From UBA4416 sp964543545 (GTDB lineage: Bacteria; Bacteroidota; Bacteroidia; B-17B0; Aurantibacillaceae), in the NCBI GenBank assembly GCA_964543545.1, contig CAZIYT010000001.1, positions 620,001-684,000 of the forward strand: a stretch of DNA of 64,000 bases. The letters run 5' to 3'. The translations under genes and the position numbers were made by a program. Shown piece by piece: positions 1 to 8,831 of this stretch. The notes under the pieces are model-generated. The model searched no databases, was not told the origin of the DNA, and worked only from the letters and a program-made list of their open reading frames with translations. The first letter of the stretch is position 1. Each line of letters begins with the position of its first letter.

Positions 1-1
1 C

Positions 2-415
2 AAAGCTAAAAGGCTTCGCGATAAGATCGATCCTCCGGTGAAGCGCCCTGCTTATCCGGCATTGCTTGCAAAGATCCTTGTGGAAGAAGATCCTGATGAA
101 ATAGAAACGCTTCTCTGGTCCATCAAGGCCAACCGCCGGCGCTCAGATCCTCAAAGCCTGATGTTTCTTCTCGATAAAGGCTCGGACGATATCAACCGCC
201 TGCTCGCACGGACCCTTGGCGTTTTCAGGCATAAACAGACACGCAGTTGTTTGAAAACGCTTTTGGCCATGCCCGACGAGGATACCAGGGAATATGCGGC
301 TTCCAGCCTCCTGAGCTTATATGGTAGGGAAGAAGAGCCGGGCTTACGGGCAATGAATGATCCGGTAATCGACCAGGCTATTGATGAATGGAGTGAGCAG
401 ATTCCACAGGTATAG
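2..415 (+). CDS. HEAT-like repeat protein, 5' end outside window
   Basis: The reading frame is already open at the first complete codon and ends at TAG 413-415, so the gene almost certainly begins upstream of the window; the GTG at 38 is only an internal possibility. The visible part (about 137 residues) is helical, with alternating Leu/Ala positions that resemble HEAT or Armadillo repeats (for example the stretch around RKQT-CLKTLLAMPDEDTREYAA). Such repeats usually form protein-binding scaffolds. No catalytic motif or signal peptide is visible in this fragment. The specific role is unknown. Confidence 0.6.
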   Translation, partial: KAKRLRDKIDPPVKRPAYPALLAKILVEEDPDEIETLLWSIKANRRRSDPQSLMFLLDKGSDDINRLLARTLGVFRHKQTRSCLKTLLAMPDEDTREYAASSLLSLYGREEEPGLRAMNDPVIDQAIDEWSEQIPQV

Positions 416-495
416 CAGAATAACAGATCAGGAAACGCACAGATGTCTGCCCGCTTTTGTATCTTCGTACATCCGGAACTTCTTACTCATGATAC

Positions 496-972
496 ATGAT
501 GACAACTCCTGCACATATCGCCAGGCACCTGCGTGAGCTGCATTTCGGTGGCAACACCACCGGCGCCAATCTGCGTGACGCCCTATCGGGGCTTAACTGG
601 CAGCAGGCCACAGCAAAGACCGGTTCTTTCAACACCATTGCTGTGCTCGTATTCCATGTTAACTATTACGTCAGCGCCGTGCTGAAGGTTGTACAGGGAG
701 GCCCGCTCGACGCCCACGACAGCCTTAGCTTCGACCTTGCTCCCATCAGTAATGAAAACGACTGGCAGGAGCTTGTGGCCAAATGCCTGGGCGATGCCGA
801 AGCCCTGGCCGCTCTTTTGGAACAAATGCCCGAAGAGCGCCTGTGGGAAGATTTTGTCAAAGAAAAATACGGCGCTTATTACCGCAACCTGCACGGCGTT
901 ATTGAGCATACCTATTACCACCTCGGGCAGATCACGCTTCTTAGGAAGCTCTTGCAGGATCAGGGTCTCTGA
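496..972 (+). CDS. DinB family protein (putative metal-dependent enzyme)
   Basis: This 158-residue protein has the size and four-helix pattern of the DinB/YfiT fold. Three histidines that could form the family's metal site are in the expected places: His54 in the second helix (VFHVNYY) and His138 and His142 in the last helix (HTYYHLGQI). Members are often thiol-dependent S-transferases or uncharacterised. Two ATG codons are adjacent (496 and 499) and either could start translation. It lies 80 bp after the HEAT-like gene and 30 bp before a small membrane protein. The family call is firm, the substrate unknown. Confidence 0.85.
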   Translation: MMTTPAHIARHLRELHFGGNTTGANLRDALSGLNWQQATAKTGSFNTIAVLVFHVNYYVSAVLKVVQGGPLDAHDSLSFDLAPISNENDWQELVAKCLGDAEALAALLEQMPEERLWEDFVKEKYGAYYRNLHGVIEHTYYHLGQITLLRKLLQDQGL

Positions 973-1002
973 GTAACACCATCACAATTCAAAAATCGCT
1001 TC

Positions 1003-1371
1003 ATGAATATTCTACTAAATATCGTTTTACTGGGTCTGGCTGTCATCTGGTTTAACCACAGGCAAAAAGCAGAAACACGAAAACCCGTGTTCCCTGTTGT
1101 GATGGCTTTTATCGGCGGGGCTATTCTGGTGTTCCTGATTTCATTTGCCATTCAAAGAGATTACCTGGACGGCTTTTTGTACCTCCTTTGCGGCTGCGTG
1201 ACTTTGTTGGCCTTCTGGATATGGACAAGCGCTTCCATCATTTATAAGAATACCAAACTCAAAACGACCCAATTTATTTTACCCGACCTTGCCCAGAATT
1301 CACTATTGCTCATTGCCATTCTGATCTTATGTTTTTTAGTGTCCGGCGCATCCTTAAAAATCGGAGGGTAA
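1003..1371 (+). CDS. small integral membrane protein
   Basis: The 122-residue product is very hydrophobic, with about four predicted transmembrane stretches (residues about 3-17, 30-50, 57-78 and 98-117) separated by short charged loops rich in Lys/Arg. There is no signal peptide cleavage motif. It follows the DinB-like gene by 30 bp and could be co-transcribed with it. I do not recognise the family and assign no function. Confidence 0.6.
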   Translation: MNILLNIVLLGLAVIWFNHRQKAETRKPVFPVVMAFIGGAILVFLISFAIQRDYLDGFLYLLCGCVTLLAFWIWTSASIIYKNTKLKTTQFILPDLAQNSLLLIAILILCFLVSGASLKIGG

Positions 1372-1426
1372 TTTCACAGCAGAGGAAAAACAACACGGAA
1401 ATAGAAGATTAAACGCTGTAAAAAAA

Positions 1427-1473
1427 TTTGCGTAACCGAAATGTTACATATATATTTGTAACCGATTGGTTAC
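1427..1473 (+). promoter_or_regulatory. promoter flanked by two palindromic operators, upstream of AHSA1-type gene
   Basis: A Bacteroidota-type promoter can be read: TTTG at 1427-1430, a 20-nt spacer, then TATATTTG at 1451-1458, which fits TAnnTTTG. Two near-identical palindromes overlap it: GTAACCGAAATGTTAC (1432-1447) in the spacer and GTAACCGATTGGTTAC (1458-1473) starting on the last base of the -7 element. Their centres are 26 bp apart. This is the geometry of a repressor site that blocks RNA polymerase. AHSA1-type genes are often regulated by ArsR/TetR-like repressors, but no repressor gene lies next to this one. Confidence 0.6.
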
Positions 1474-1529
1474 ATAACAAATCCGGCGGGCTACACGGAA
1501 CATTTTATAATCCTTAAAATAATAATAAC

Positions 1530-2033
1530 ATGAGTACAAGCCATCCATCTTTCAGCCTCAGCAGAACATTCAGGGCACCAAAGGAACTGGTGTTTGAGGC
1601 CTTTGCCAACGAAGCCGCACTGGCCAAATGGTGGGGACCTGTAGAAGCTCCCATCGATGTCATTTCCCTCGATTTCAGGCCCGGTGGCACCTTCCATTAT
1701 AAAATGAAGGGACAGCAGGTAAACTACGGCATCTTTCATTACAGGGAGATCAGGCGGCCCGACAGCATCACCTGGGTCAACTCCTTCGCGAATGAGAAAG
1801 GAGAGATCATCAGGCCACCCTTCGAGGGCATGGATGTTCCCAAAGAAATGCTGGTAAGGATCAGCCTGTCGGAAAAAGACGGAATCACCACCCTCGACCT
1901 GTTCAGCGAACCGATCAATGCTTCGGCAAGCGAGGCCTCAACCTTCAGGGGTATGACGGACAGCATGCGCCAGGGCTTTGGCGGTACCATGAGCCAGCTC
2001 GAATCTTACCTGGAGGCCTTGCAGGCATCTTAA
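1530..2033 (+). CDS. SRPBCC/AHSA1 (START-like) domain protein
   Basis: The 167-residue protein is a single AHSA1-type SRPBCC domain, a helix-grip fold with a hydrophobic ligand cavity. The N-terminal FRAPKELVFEAFANEAALAKWWGP and the FRPGGTFHYKM segment are typical of the family. Bacterial members are poorly characterised and do not act as Hsp90 activators in any shown way. It is monocistronic: the operator-flanked promoter at 1427-1473 lies 56 bp upstream and the convergent DUF4386 gene ends 8 bp after its stop. Family assignment is confident; the ligand is unknown. Confidence 0.88.
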   Translation: MSTSHPSFSLSRTFRAPKELVFEAFANEAALAKWWGPVEAPIDVISLDFRPGGTFHYKMKGQQVNYGIFHYREIRRPDSITWVNSFANEKGEIIRPPFEGMDVPKEMLVRISLSEKDGITTLDLFSEPINASASEASTFRGMTDSMRQGFGGTMSQLESYLEALQAS

Positions 2034-2040
2034 GCTCCTG

Positions 2041-2700
2041 TTATTTGGCAGGCCGGAAGCCTTTTAGCATCAGCCAGATCCCGAAGATGACCTCGAACAG
2101 GCCACCGGGCAGCGAGAGCAGAATGCCCACACGGTATCCGAACAATTCCAGGCAGGCGCCCAGCGCCAGCAGGAGATAGCCCATCAGGCCCAGAATAGAC
2201 AGGAACGCGGGAATCAGCCGTTTCTGAAAGAGCAGGTGGCAAAAGGGAATACTCCCCAGCCCAAGGATAATCATCGCCAGCTGGTAGGCCCAGAAATTAC
2301 CCTGTGTAGCCATTTGAAAGAACAGGTCGGTACAGGTGGGGTCGACCAGGTTTGTTTTGGCATATCCGGTGCTTAGTGTAAACAGCAGCAACAGACTGAT
2401 CAGGCCCACGAGCAGGATCAGGGCCTCCATGATCCTGGCTGCCAGGTACCATAGTCCCGTTCGTGGATGGTAAGGTTTCAGCACAGGGTATAGCACAATG
2501 GCAATGGCTGCAACGCTCAGGGAATTGAGCAGCAGGAGCAGGGCAGCAGTCATGAGCTGCGGGCGGGAGGCGGCGATAGAGAGCAAGTGGCCGGGTGCCG
2601 TAGTAAGCGAGGAGATCAGGCTGCTGCCGATACCATAAGCCAGGAATGGCACCAGGAAAAGAGCCCCGGCCATACGAAGCGGTATTGGATTGGTGTTCAT
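2041..2700 (-). CDS. DUF4386 family integral membrane protein
   Basis: The 219-residue protein has about six transmembrane helices and the layout of DUF4386 proteins, including an N-terminal Arg-Met-Ala-Gly-Ala-Leu-Phe-Leu helix and a conserved alternation of helices and short loops. Nothing is known about the biochemical role of this family. It converges on the AHSA1-like gene with an 8-bp gap and is divergent from the histidine kinase at 3031. Confidence 0.75.
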   Translation of the reverse strand: MNTNPIPLRMAGALFLVPFLAYGIGSSLISSLTTAPGHLLSIAASRPQLMTAALLLLLNSLSVAAIAIVLYPVLKPYHPRTGLWYLAARIMEALILLVGLISLLLLFTLSTGYAKTNLVDPTCTDLFFQMATQGNFWAYQLAMIILGLGSIPFCHLLFQKRLIPAFLSILGLMGYLLLALGACLELFGYRVGILLSLPGGLFEVIFGIWLMLKGFRPAK

Positions 2701-3030
2701 CTTTTTTGAATTTAAACACCCGCAAGTTACAAGGCTGAATTACCGGGATTCGTTGACTTCGGTTAAGAAATGCAAGGCTGCTTTTCTACCGCTGATCCTT
2801 ATTTTTAACCGCAGGGCCTTAACAAAAAAGCCTGCTACGACGGGTCGTAGCAGGCTTTGCAGCTCTTTTTCAAGGTTATTATATATGAATAATAATGCCT
2901 TTGTTTATACCTGTATTCATGGTGAATGGTTAGTTTATTGTAAATTTCAGATAATCCCGTCCAAATGGTAAGGGTGCCAGCCCCCCAATTTTGGTTTTAA
3001 CGTTTCTTTTTCTACCTTGTATATTAAAAA
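2701..3030. other. divergent intergenic region with promoters and one hairpin
   Basis: This 330-bp gap separates the minus-strand DUF4386 gene from the plus-strand sensor kinase. It has no convincing ORF. It contains a strong hairpin (separate entry, 2825-2860) and an AT-rich stretch before the kinase start; TACCTTGT about 15 bp before ATG 3031 is a weak match to the -7 consensus. Confidence 0.5.
2825..2860 (-). terminator. orphan intrinsic terminator
   Basis: Arms 2828-2840 and 2845-2857 pair perfectly over 13 bp (AAGCCTGCTACGA and its complement) around a CGGG loop. Read on the minus strand the stem is followed by a run of T. There is no minus-strand gene upstream of it for it to terminate; see findings. 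Confidence 0.7.
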
Positions 3031-4992
3031 ATGCACAGACTAGCCCTTATCCTTGCTTTGTTTTGTACTGTTTCGGTCAGTGCCCAGTACACAAGTAAAA
3101 TTACGCAGCGCCTTAAAAACCTGCGGGAGCTGGCTTATTCCGATTCGCTGGGCCTGTTCCGGGAAGGAGAAGAGGTGATTAAGTCCGTGAGGGGAACCTC
3201 CCAGGAAGCGGCTATTTCCGATGTGTACCTTTATTTTGGAAACTACTTTTATTATACCCGCAATATCGACCGGGCAAGGGCTTATTTCACCAAAGCCAAC
3301 AAGCAGGCCATTCTTACCAAAAACCAGCATATCCAGGACCTTTCAAACGTGAGGCTGGTATTTATTGATAATGAAGAGGGCCTGAACGATGATGCGGAAA
3401 ACCAGCTGAACGAGATGCTGGTGGAAGCCAAAGAAAAAAAGGACTATGAGAACACCCTGGAGATCATCAATTTCCTCGGCATATTAACGGAGCGGGAAAA
3501 CCGCCTGCAGGATGCCATTAAGCTCTACATCGAGGGCCTCTACCTGGCTGAAACCTATAAGCTGGGCCACTATTCCGGGACCTTCCGGAATAACCTGGGC
3601 CTCATGAAAATATACGCCAACCAGTTCGATGAAGCCCTGGTGGATTTTGAAAAGGGATTGGTAATTGCCAAAAAGGAAAAGGAGAAAAACCTGATGAGCC
3701 ATATCCAGATCAATATGGCCCTGGTGTACCTCATCAAGGACAGCACCAAAACAGCGCTCCACATGTTCAATGATGTGATCAGCCATTCCCGCAAAAATAA
3801 CCACCCGCGGGAGCTGGCCAGCATCTTTGTGAATGTCGGGTCCTCCTTCGTTGCAACAGGCCGCCCGGAAATGGCACTATCCTATATGGACTCTGCGATT
3901 ATGGTGTTGGAAGATCATAAGATGTATGTGGAGCTTACCAAGGCTTATTTAGGAAAAACAGATGTGCTCACCAGGCTGAAAAGGCCGGCTGATGCGCGCA
4001 AATCGCTGGAGCGGGTTTCGCAGCTCACCGACATTACCAATAACCTGGAGGATAAGTCCTCGCGCTTTATGATGCTGTACCAGATCGAGAAGCAGGAAAA
4101 AAATTACAAGGCGGCGCTCGAGAGCTATGAAAAATTCAAATCGCTGAAAGACAGCGCCAGTGAGATCCTCAATAGTAAAGTGGTTCAGGGCCTTCAGCTG
4201 AAATACAACGTACAGAAAAAGGAAATAGAGCTGGAAAAGGAACGGTCGAAAACGCTGGTGCTTGAAAAAAAGAACCAGGACGAGCGCTTTATCCGCTACC
4301 TTACCATTTTTGTTTCGGCCATTGCCCTGATCCTTATCCTGGGCCTGGTGTGGGTCCTATACTCGCGCAAGGTCCGCGAAAAACAGGAGCTCTTCAGCCA
4401 GCAGCTTATCGAAAAAATCGAGGAAGACCGGTCGCGGATCTCGATGGACCTGCATGATGATATCGGCCAGTCGCTGTCGATGCTGAAATCGAAGATTACC
4501 TCGATGAAAGCGGAGAGTGGGCCGGATGAAAAACTACTGGAATCCGGGCTTTCGCGGGTAATCGAGCAAACCCGTGAAATTTCGAGGAGCCTGTATCCCT
4601 CCTACCTCGAGAAGATCGGCCTGGTGCGTTCGGTAGCAAGCCTTTCGGAAAACGTACAGTCCTCTACCGGCATCGAATGTAGCTTCGATATTACCGATAA
4701 GGTGGAAAGCCTCCCGCTGAATGTAAAAACGCACCTGTACCGCATCCTGCAGGAGTGCACCAATAATACCATCAAGCATTCGGGAGCCACGGCGCTCAAG
4801 GTTTCCATTACCGAAAAGAACGGCGAGTTCACGATGATCTACCAGGACAATGGCAGCGGCTTTGGAAGCAAGCAGCAAAAGGGCCTGGGTATCCTCTCCA
4901 TGAAAGAACGCGCCAAGATCATCAACGGAACCGTCTCCTTCGACGACAAAGGCAATAAGAGCTTTAAGCTGGTACTCAAATTCAAATCCTAA
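3031..4992 (+). CDS. TPR-containing sensor histidine kinase (HisKA_3 type)
   Basis: The 653-residue membrane kinase has a signal peptide (1-19, ending Ser-Ala-Gln), a periplasmic TPR array (about 50-400), a coiled-coil rich in Glu/Lys (about 390-415), one transmembrane helix (about 422-444) and a cytoplasmic catalytic part. The phospho-acceptor is His475 in the motif MDLHDDIGQS, which defines the HisKA_3 (NarX/DesK-like) family; a HATPase_c domain follows, with the N-box around ECTNNTIKHS and the G-box around DNGSGF. It should autophosphorylate on His475 and pass phosphate to the regulator encoded 7 bp downstream. The signal sensed through the TPRs is unknown. Confidence 0.92.
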   Translation: MHRLALILALFCTVSVSAQYTSKITQRLKNLRELAYSDSLGLFREGEEVIKSVRGTSQEAAISDVYLYFGNYFYYTRNIDRARAYFTKANKQAILTKNQHIQDLSNVRLVFIDNEEGLNDDAENQLNEMLVEAKEKKDYENTLEIINFLGILTERENRLQDAIKLYIEGLYLAETYKLGHYSGTFRNNLGLMKIYANQFDEALVDFEKGLVIAKKEKEKNLMSHIQINMALVYLIKDSTKTALHMFNDVISHSRKNNHPRELASIFVNVGSSFVATGRPEMALSYMDSAIMVLEDHKMYVELTKAYLGKTDVLTRLKRPADARKSLERVSQLTDITNNLEDKSSRFMMLYQIEKQEKNYKAALESYEKFKSLKDSASEILNSKVVQGLQLKYNVQKKEIELEKERSKTLVLEKKNQDERFIRYLTIFVSAIALILILGLVWVLYSRKVREKQELFSQQLIEKIEEDRSRISMDLHDDIGQSLSMLKSKITSMKAESGPDEKLLESGLSRVIEQTREISRSLYPSYLEKIGLVRSVASLSENVQSSTGIECSFDITDKVESLPLNVKTHLYRILQECTNNTIKHSGATALKVSITEKNGEFTMIYQDNGSGFGSKQQKGLGILSMKERAKIINGTVSFDDKGNKSFKLVLKFKS

Positions 4993-4999
4993 TCTCCCC

Positions 5000-5674
5000 A
5001 TGAAAACCGTAAACTCACTACTCATCGCCGACGACCACCCTATCTTCAGGATGGGCCTTAAAGATATTCTGCACCGTGTGTTTCCCAAGGCAAAGATTTA
5101 CGAATGCCACAACGGCACGGAAGCATTTGACAGCATTTTAAAGTACGATCCCGAAATCTCTATCCTGGATATCAACATGCCGGAGATCAACGGGCTGGAC
5201 GTGTGTAAGCATGTCCTCAAGCAAAAACCGGAGGCCCGCATCATCATCCTTACCATGTACAGCGAAAAGGAAATGATCAAGAATGCCATGCTTTCCGGGG
5301 CCCTGGGCTATATCCTGAAAGACAATGCCGTGGATGAGATCACCGATTGCGTACAAACGGTGCTGGCCGGCGATAAGTACATGGGCATTGCCATGCAGCC
5401 TCACCATAAGGAGCTCACCGTGGAAGATAAAAAGAAAAAGCAATTGCTCGATGGCCTGAAAGCCCTGAGCCACGCAGAACTGAAAACACTCAAGCTGGTG
5501 AGCCAGAACAAAACCTCGAAGGAAATTTCGGAGCTGCTCTTCCTTTCCGAAAAAACCATTGAGAACTACCGCTCACGCATCTGCCAGAAGCTCGACCTGC
5601 CGCCACGCAACAACAGCCTGGTGATCTGGATCAGCGAGAACAAGAACCTCTTGTCCTATATCAGCGAGTTTTAG
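5000..5674 (+). CDS. NarL/FixJ-type response regulator
   Basis: The 224-residue protein has an N-terminal receiver domain with the acidic pair Asp11-Asp12, phospho-acceptor Asp57 (SILDINMP), Thr85 and Lys107, and a C-terminal LuxR-type helix-turn-helix (about 155-215, SHAELKTLKLVSQNKTSKEISELL). It sits 7 bp after the HisKA_3 kinase, the standard pairing for this kinase class, so the two form one two-component system. Target genes are not evident. A bidirectional hairpin terminator follows at 5746. Confidence 0.93.
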   Translation: MKTVNSLLIADDHPIFRMGLKDILHRVFPKAKIYECHNGTEAFDSILKYDPEISILDINMPEINGLDVCKHVLKQKPEARIIILTMYSEKEMIKNAMLSGALGYILKDNAVDEITDCVQTVLAGDKYMGIAMQPHHKELTVEDKKKKQLLDGLKALSHAELKTLKLVSQNKTSKEISELLFLSEKTIENYRSRICQKLDLPPRNNSLVIWISENKNLLSYISEF

Positions 5675-5685
5675 CTGCCTCTATT

Positions 5686-5703
5686 CCCCCTTGTTGAAGG
5701 GGG
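5686..5703. repeat. short C/G-tract hairpin
   Basis: CCCCCTT and AAGGGGG (7-bp arms, GTTG loop) lie right after the regulator stop and are followed by a G-rich tail (CCGAAGGACGGGGGATGTT). It resembles a widespread type of intergenic repeat in Bacteroidota, but only one copy is visible here. Confidence 0.35.
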
Positions 5704-5745
5704 TATCCGAAGGACGGGGGATGTTGCTCTATATCATCTCCAATA

Positions 5746-5776
5746 AAAAACCCTGCTTGTATGAAGCAGGGTTTTT
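5746..5776. terminator. bidirectional terminator between regulator and PiT gene
   Basis: Perfect 13-bp stem (AAAAACCCTGCTT, 5746-5758, with 5764-5776) that begins with A5 and ends with T5, so it serves both the plus-strand regulator and the minus-strand transporter. Confidence 0.85.
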
Positions 5777-5793
5777 GTTTTTTAAAATTTTTC

Positions 5794-7188
5794 TTATCCC
5801 AGCAACCAGCGGAACAGCAGGAACAGTCCGCAGGAGAGGGCAATCGTTACAGGCAGGGTAAGCACCCAGGCCAGCATGATGTTGATGATGGTTTTACGTT
5901 GTAAGTTCTTCAGGCCTTTTTTGGCCACCATACTTCCGGCAATACCCGAGGAAAGCATGTGTGTGGTACTTACCGGCGCACCGTAGGCCGTTGCCACGCC
6001 AATACCAATGGAGGCTACGATCTCGGCGCTGGCGCCCTGTGCATAGCTCATGTGCTGTTTTCCGATCTTCTCACCAATCGTTTTCACCACGCGCTTCCAG
6101 CCGATCATCGTTCCCAGGCCCAGGGAAATAGAGATCATAATGATAACCCAGCTTGGAGCGTATTCAATCAGTTTTTTAGAGGCCTTGATCTCATCTTTCA
6201 AGGTTTTCTGATCATTGAGGGTTAAGGATAAGTTCTCTCCTTTGATTAGTTTTTCTGCGCTCTTGGTGATCTTCACTACATCTTTGCGGAGGCTGAAGCG
6301 CTCGGTTACCGCCACATCGTTGGAGCTGTATTTGCCCGTGGTATTCGTATGGAAATGGTCGCTGTAGGCGAGGATATCATGGTAGGCAAATAATTCTTTT
6401 TCTCCGAATTTGCTGGTATCGGCTTTCAGAATCAGCTTTTGGATGTGCTCCACATTTCCGTTGATGCTTTGCAGGTTCACGCTTTCATCGAGTGAGAACT
6501 GCGCCGGCAGGATCGCGATGAGGATCATCATGATGATGCCCACCCCTTTCTGTCCGTCGTTCTGCCCGTGGAAAAAGCTTACCAGGCCGCAGGTCGTCCA
6601 TAACATCATCCGTACCCAGAGCGGAGGAACTTTCCCCGGGATCGGTTCTTTGTAGATAATATCGTTTTTGATCAGGCGCTTGAAGATGAACATGACAATG
6701 ATGGCCAGTGTAAAGCCTGCGAGGGGCGATACCAGCAAGGCCATGCCGGTATCTTTGGCCTTATCCCAGTTTACGGCAGAAAGCCCCATGTCTCCGGGCA
6801 AAAAGTAAAAGGCGATCCCGATCCCTAAGATGGAACCGATGATGGTATGCGAGCTGGATGAAGGAATGCCCAGGTACCAGGTTCCGAAGTTCCAGATGAT
6901 GGCGCTCAGCAGGAGCGCCAGGATCATGGCTACACCGTGGTACACATTGGTATCTACCAGCACCTCCATCGGCAGGAGGTTCACAATGCCCATGGCGACT
7001 GTAATACCGCCCAGTAACACACCGCAAAAGTTCAGGATCCCGGAATACACTACCGCTACGGTAGGTTTCATGCTGTTGGTATAAATCACAGTAGCTACCG
7101 CATTGGCCGTATCGTGAAAACCGTTGATAAATTCAAAAAAACAGGCAAGGAGCAGGCAGATAACCAGTAGTACTATAATTGTCGTCAT
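5794..7188 (-). CDS. PiT family inorganic phosphate transporter
   Basis: The 464-residue inner-membrane permease has two homologous hydrophobic halves joined by a hydrophilic segment (about 235-345). The N-terminal half carries the PHO4 signature GFHDTANAVATVIYT (about 23-37), and the C-terminal half has the matching repeat with GVATAYGAPVSTTHM. PiT proteins import phosphate, often as a metal complex, driven by proton or sodium symport. It is the second gene of a probable two-gene operon: its start is 81 bp after the stop of the O/P-type porin gene. Together they would carry phosphate across outer and inner membranes. Confidence 0.93.
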   Translation of the reverse strand: MTTIIVLLVICLLLACFFEFINGFHDTANAVATVIYTNSMKPTVAVVYSGILNFCGVLLGGITVAMGIVNLLPMEVLVDTNVYHGVAMILALLLSAIIWNFGTWYLGIPSSSSHTIIGSILGIGIAFYFLPGDMGLSAVNWDKAKDTGMALLVSPLAGFTLAIIVMFIFKRLIKNDIIYKEPIPGKVPPLWVRMMLWTTCGLVSFFHGQNDGQKGVGIIMMILIAILPAQFSLDESVNLQSINGNVEHIQKLILKADTSKFGEKELFAYHDILAYSDHFHTNTTGKYSSNDVAVTERFSLRKDVVKITKSAEKLIKGENLSLTLNDQKTLKDEIKASKKLIEYAPSWVIIMISISLGLGTMIGWKRVVKTIGEKIGKQHMSYAQGASAEIVASIGIGVATAYGAPVSTTHMLSSGIAGSMVAKKGLKNLQRKTIINIMLAWVLTLPVTIALSCGLFLLFRWLLG

Positions 7189-7269
7189 ATAAATTTCTTC
7201 TATTTAAATTGACGCAAAAGTAGGATGTATTACCCTTTTCAATGTTAAGCTAATGTTAACATCTGCTTT

Positions 7270-8562
7270 CTAAATTCCTAATTCGATCTGAAAAACCGCG
7301 AAAAAATAGCGGTTATGGTCCTGCTGAAGGGCGAGGTCGCGCTCACGGTTATAGAAGATGTTGGCCTGGGCCTTTACCTTATGCTTGTTGAGGTATTTGG
7401 ACACTCCCAACCCGTATTGCTCGTTCTGACGCACTTTTGCCAGCAAATCGTGGTGCGGGCTTACCAGGGAGTGGCGCAGCGCGATCTCAAAGCGGTTTTT
7501 AAAACAGTAGCTCAGCTGGGTGTTGATGCCGTCGCCGGTAATAATGGTCCTGGCCTTCCCGTCGCTGCCCATCACAACAGGAGCGCCTTCGGTATCGCGC
7601 CTGATGTACTCGCTGCTCAGCGCCATGCCCTGGTATTTGAACACCATATCGGCCATATATACGTTGAAGCTCCTGGAGGCCAGCAGGTCTTTCCCCAGCT
7701 GCCCGCCATTGCGCACCGCCAGGTCGTTGAACTGGTAAGCGCCGGCGATCGAGAACTTGGGTTTAGGCTCATGCAGCAGGTCGCCCTCAAAATAGTCGCC
7801 GCCATCGGTAAAAGCCCCGAAAGGCAGGAGCTCTACCCTCCCGGTATAAGCCAGGCCCGGGTTGCTCATCACGGAGTTGCGGCCTTCCCCGCTGGTAATG
7901 GCTGCTTTGGTTAATAAGATGACATTCCCGCCCAGGCTTGCCGTATGGTAAGCAAAGAGGCCGAAATCACGGTCCACGGTAAAATTTGCATTTACAATCG
8001 ACCTGTCGTAGAACTGCAGGGTGCTCGAGGAGCTCATCCGCTGCCTGTTTCCGGGCAGTTTCCCCTGGCCGAAGCCAAACTGGAGGTTTTTTACAGGCCT
8101 GTAAAAGATCATGGCATCCCTTAAGACATTGGGGCTACTGTTCTGTACGGAGCCGTCAACATCGCTCCAGTCCATATCGCCGCGGGAGAAAGACAGCTGC
8201 ATGTAATAGGTCCATTTGGCATTGATCACATGCCCTGCCAGGCCAAGGCGGCAGCGGCGCACACGGGCTTCCCAGCTGGCGGGTTGCAGGTCCTCGTCAC
8301 TTGCCGTATTCATCAAAATCCGGTTCTGGATCCGGAAGCGGATATTCACCGAATAAGAGCTGTCGGGTGTCGAAAATCCGAGGCCGTTCTTAAAATTGAA
8401 ATGCGGGAATTTCTTCTGCTGGCTTTTCAGGTTCGTCATTTCCTTCTTCAGGAGCAGAAGCTCCCGGATAATGCTGTCCTGGGTATAAGCTTTGGTTTCC
8501 TGCGCTGCCAAAGGGTTCAAAGCAATCAGGCTTATTAAAAGAAAAGTAATTGTTATTCTCAT
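7270..8562 (-). CDS. phosphate-selective porin O/P family outer-membrane protein
   Basis: The 430-residue protein has a signal peptide (about 1-20, ending Leu-Ala-Ala-Gln), a short coiled-coil (RELLLLKKEMTNLKSQQKK, about 34-52) and a beta-barrel body with alternating amphipathic strands ending in Ile. The coiled-coil start followed by NGLGFSTPDSSYSVNIRFRI is typical of Porin_O_P proteins. It is the first gene of the operon with PiT, which supports a phosphate or polyphosphate channel role. Selectivity cannot be read from the sequence. Confidence 0.85.
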   Translation of the reverse strand: MRITITFLLISLIALNPLAAQETKAYTQDSIIRELLLLKKEMTNLKSQQKKFPHFNFKNGLGFSTPDSSYSVNIRFRIQNRILMNTASDEDLQPASWEARVRRCRLGLAGHVINAKWTYYMQLSFSRGDMDWSDVDGSVQNSSPNVLRDAMIFYRPVKNLQFGFGQGKLPGNRQRMSSSSTLQFYDRSIVNANFTVDRDFGLFAYHTASLGGNVILLTKAAITSGEGRNSVMSNPGLAYTGRVELLPFGAFTDGGDYFEGDLLHEPKPKFSIAGAYQFNDLAVRNGGQLGKDLLASRSFNVYMADMVFKYQGMALSSEYIRRDTEGAPVVMGSDGKARTIITGDGINTQLSYCFKNRFEIALRHSLVSPHHDLLAKVRQNEQYGLGVSKYLNKHKVKAQANIFYNRERDLALQQDHNRYFFAVFQIELGI

Positions 8563-8651
8563 GTAAATCTATTATTACGGAATGGCAAAATAATCCGCAC
8601 GATGTTAGATTTGAGTAAATCGAATGTTACCAAATAGTTAAGGAACATAAG

Positions 8652-8681
8652 AAAGCCTTGCCGCAAACACGACAAGGCTTT
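8652..8681 (-). terminator. probable terminator after rpiB
   Basis: Arms AAAGCCTTG (8652-8660) and CAAGGCTTT (8673-8681) form a 9-bp stem downstream of the minus-strand rpiB gene. The T-tract on the minus strand is weak. The rest of 8563-8831 has no gene. Confidence 0.55.
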
Positions 8682-8831
8682 TGATGATATTTGAAGTTGT
8701 CAATCCGGTTTGCCCCTCTTTCCTTTCGGGCGATGTACCGGGATTGTTCTAAGGCACTTTATTCATAGCCACTTAAATACATCACCTGCCTATTCTTCAC
8801 AAGTGACGCTCGACGTGACAAGGCCGGCTTT

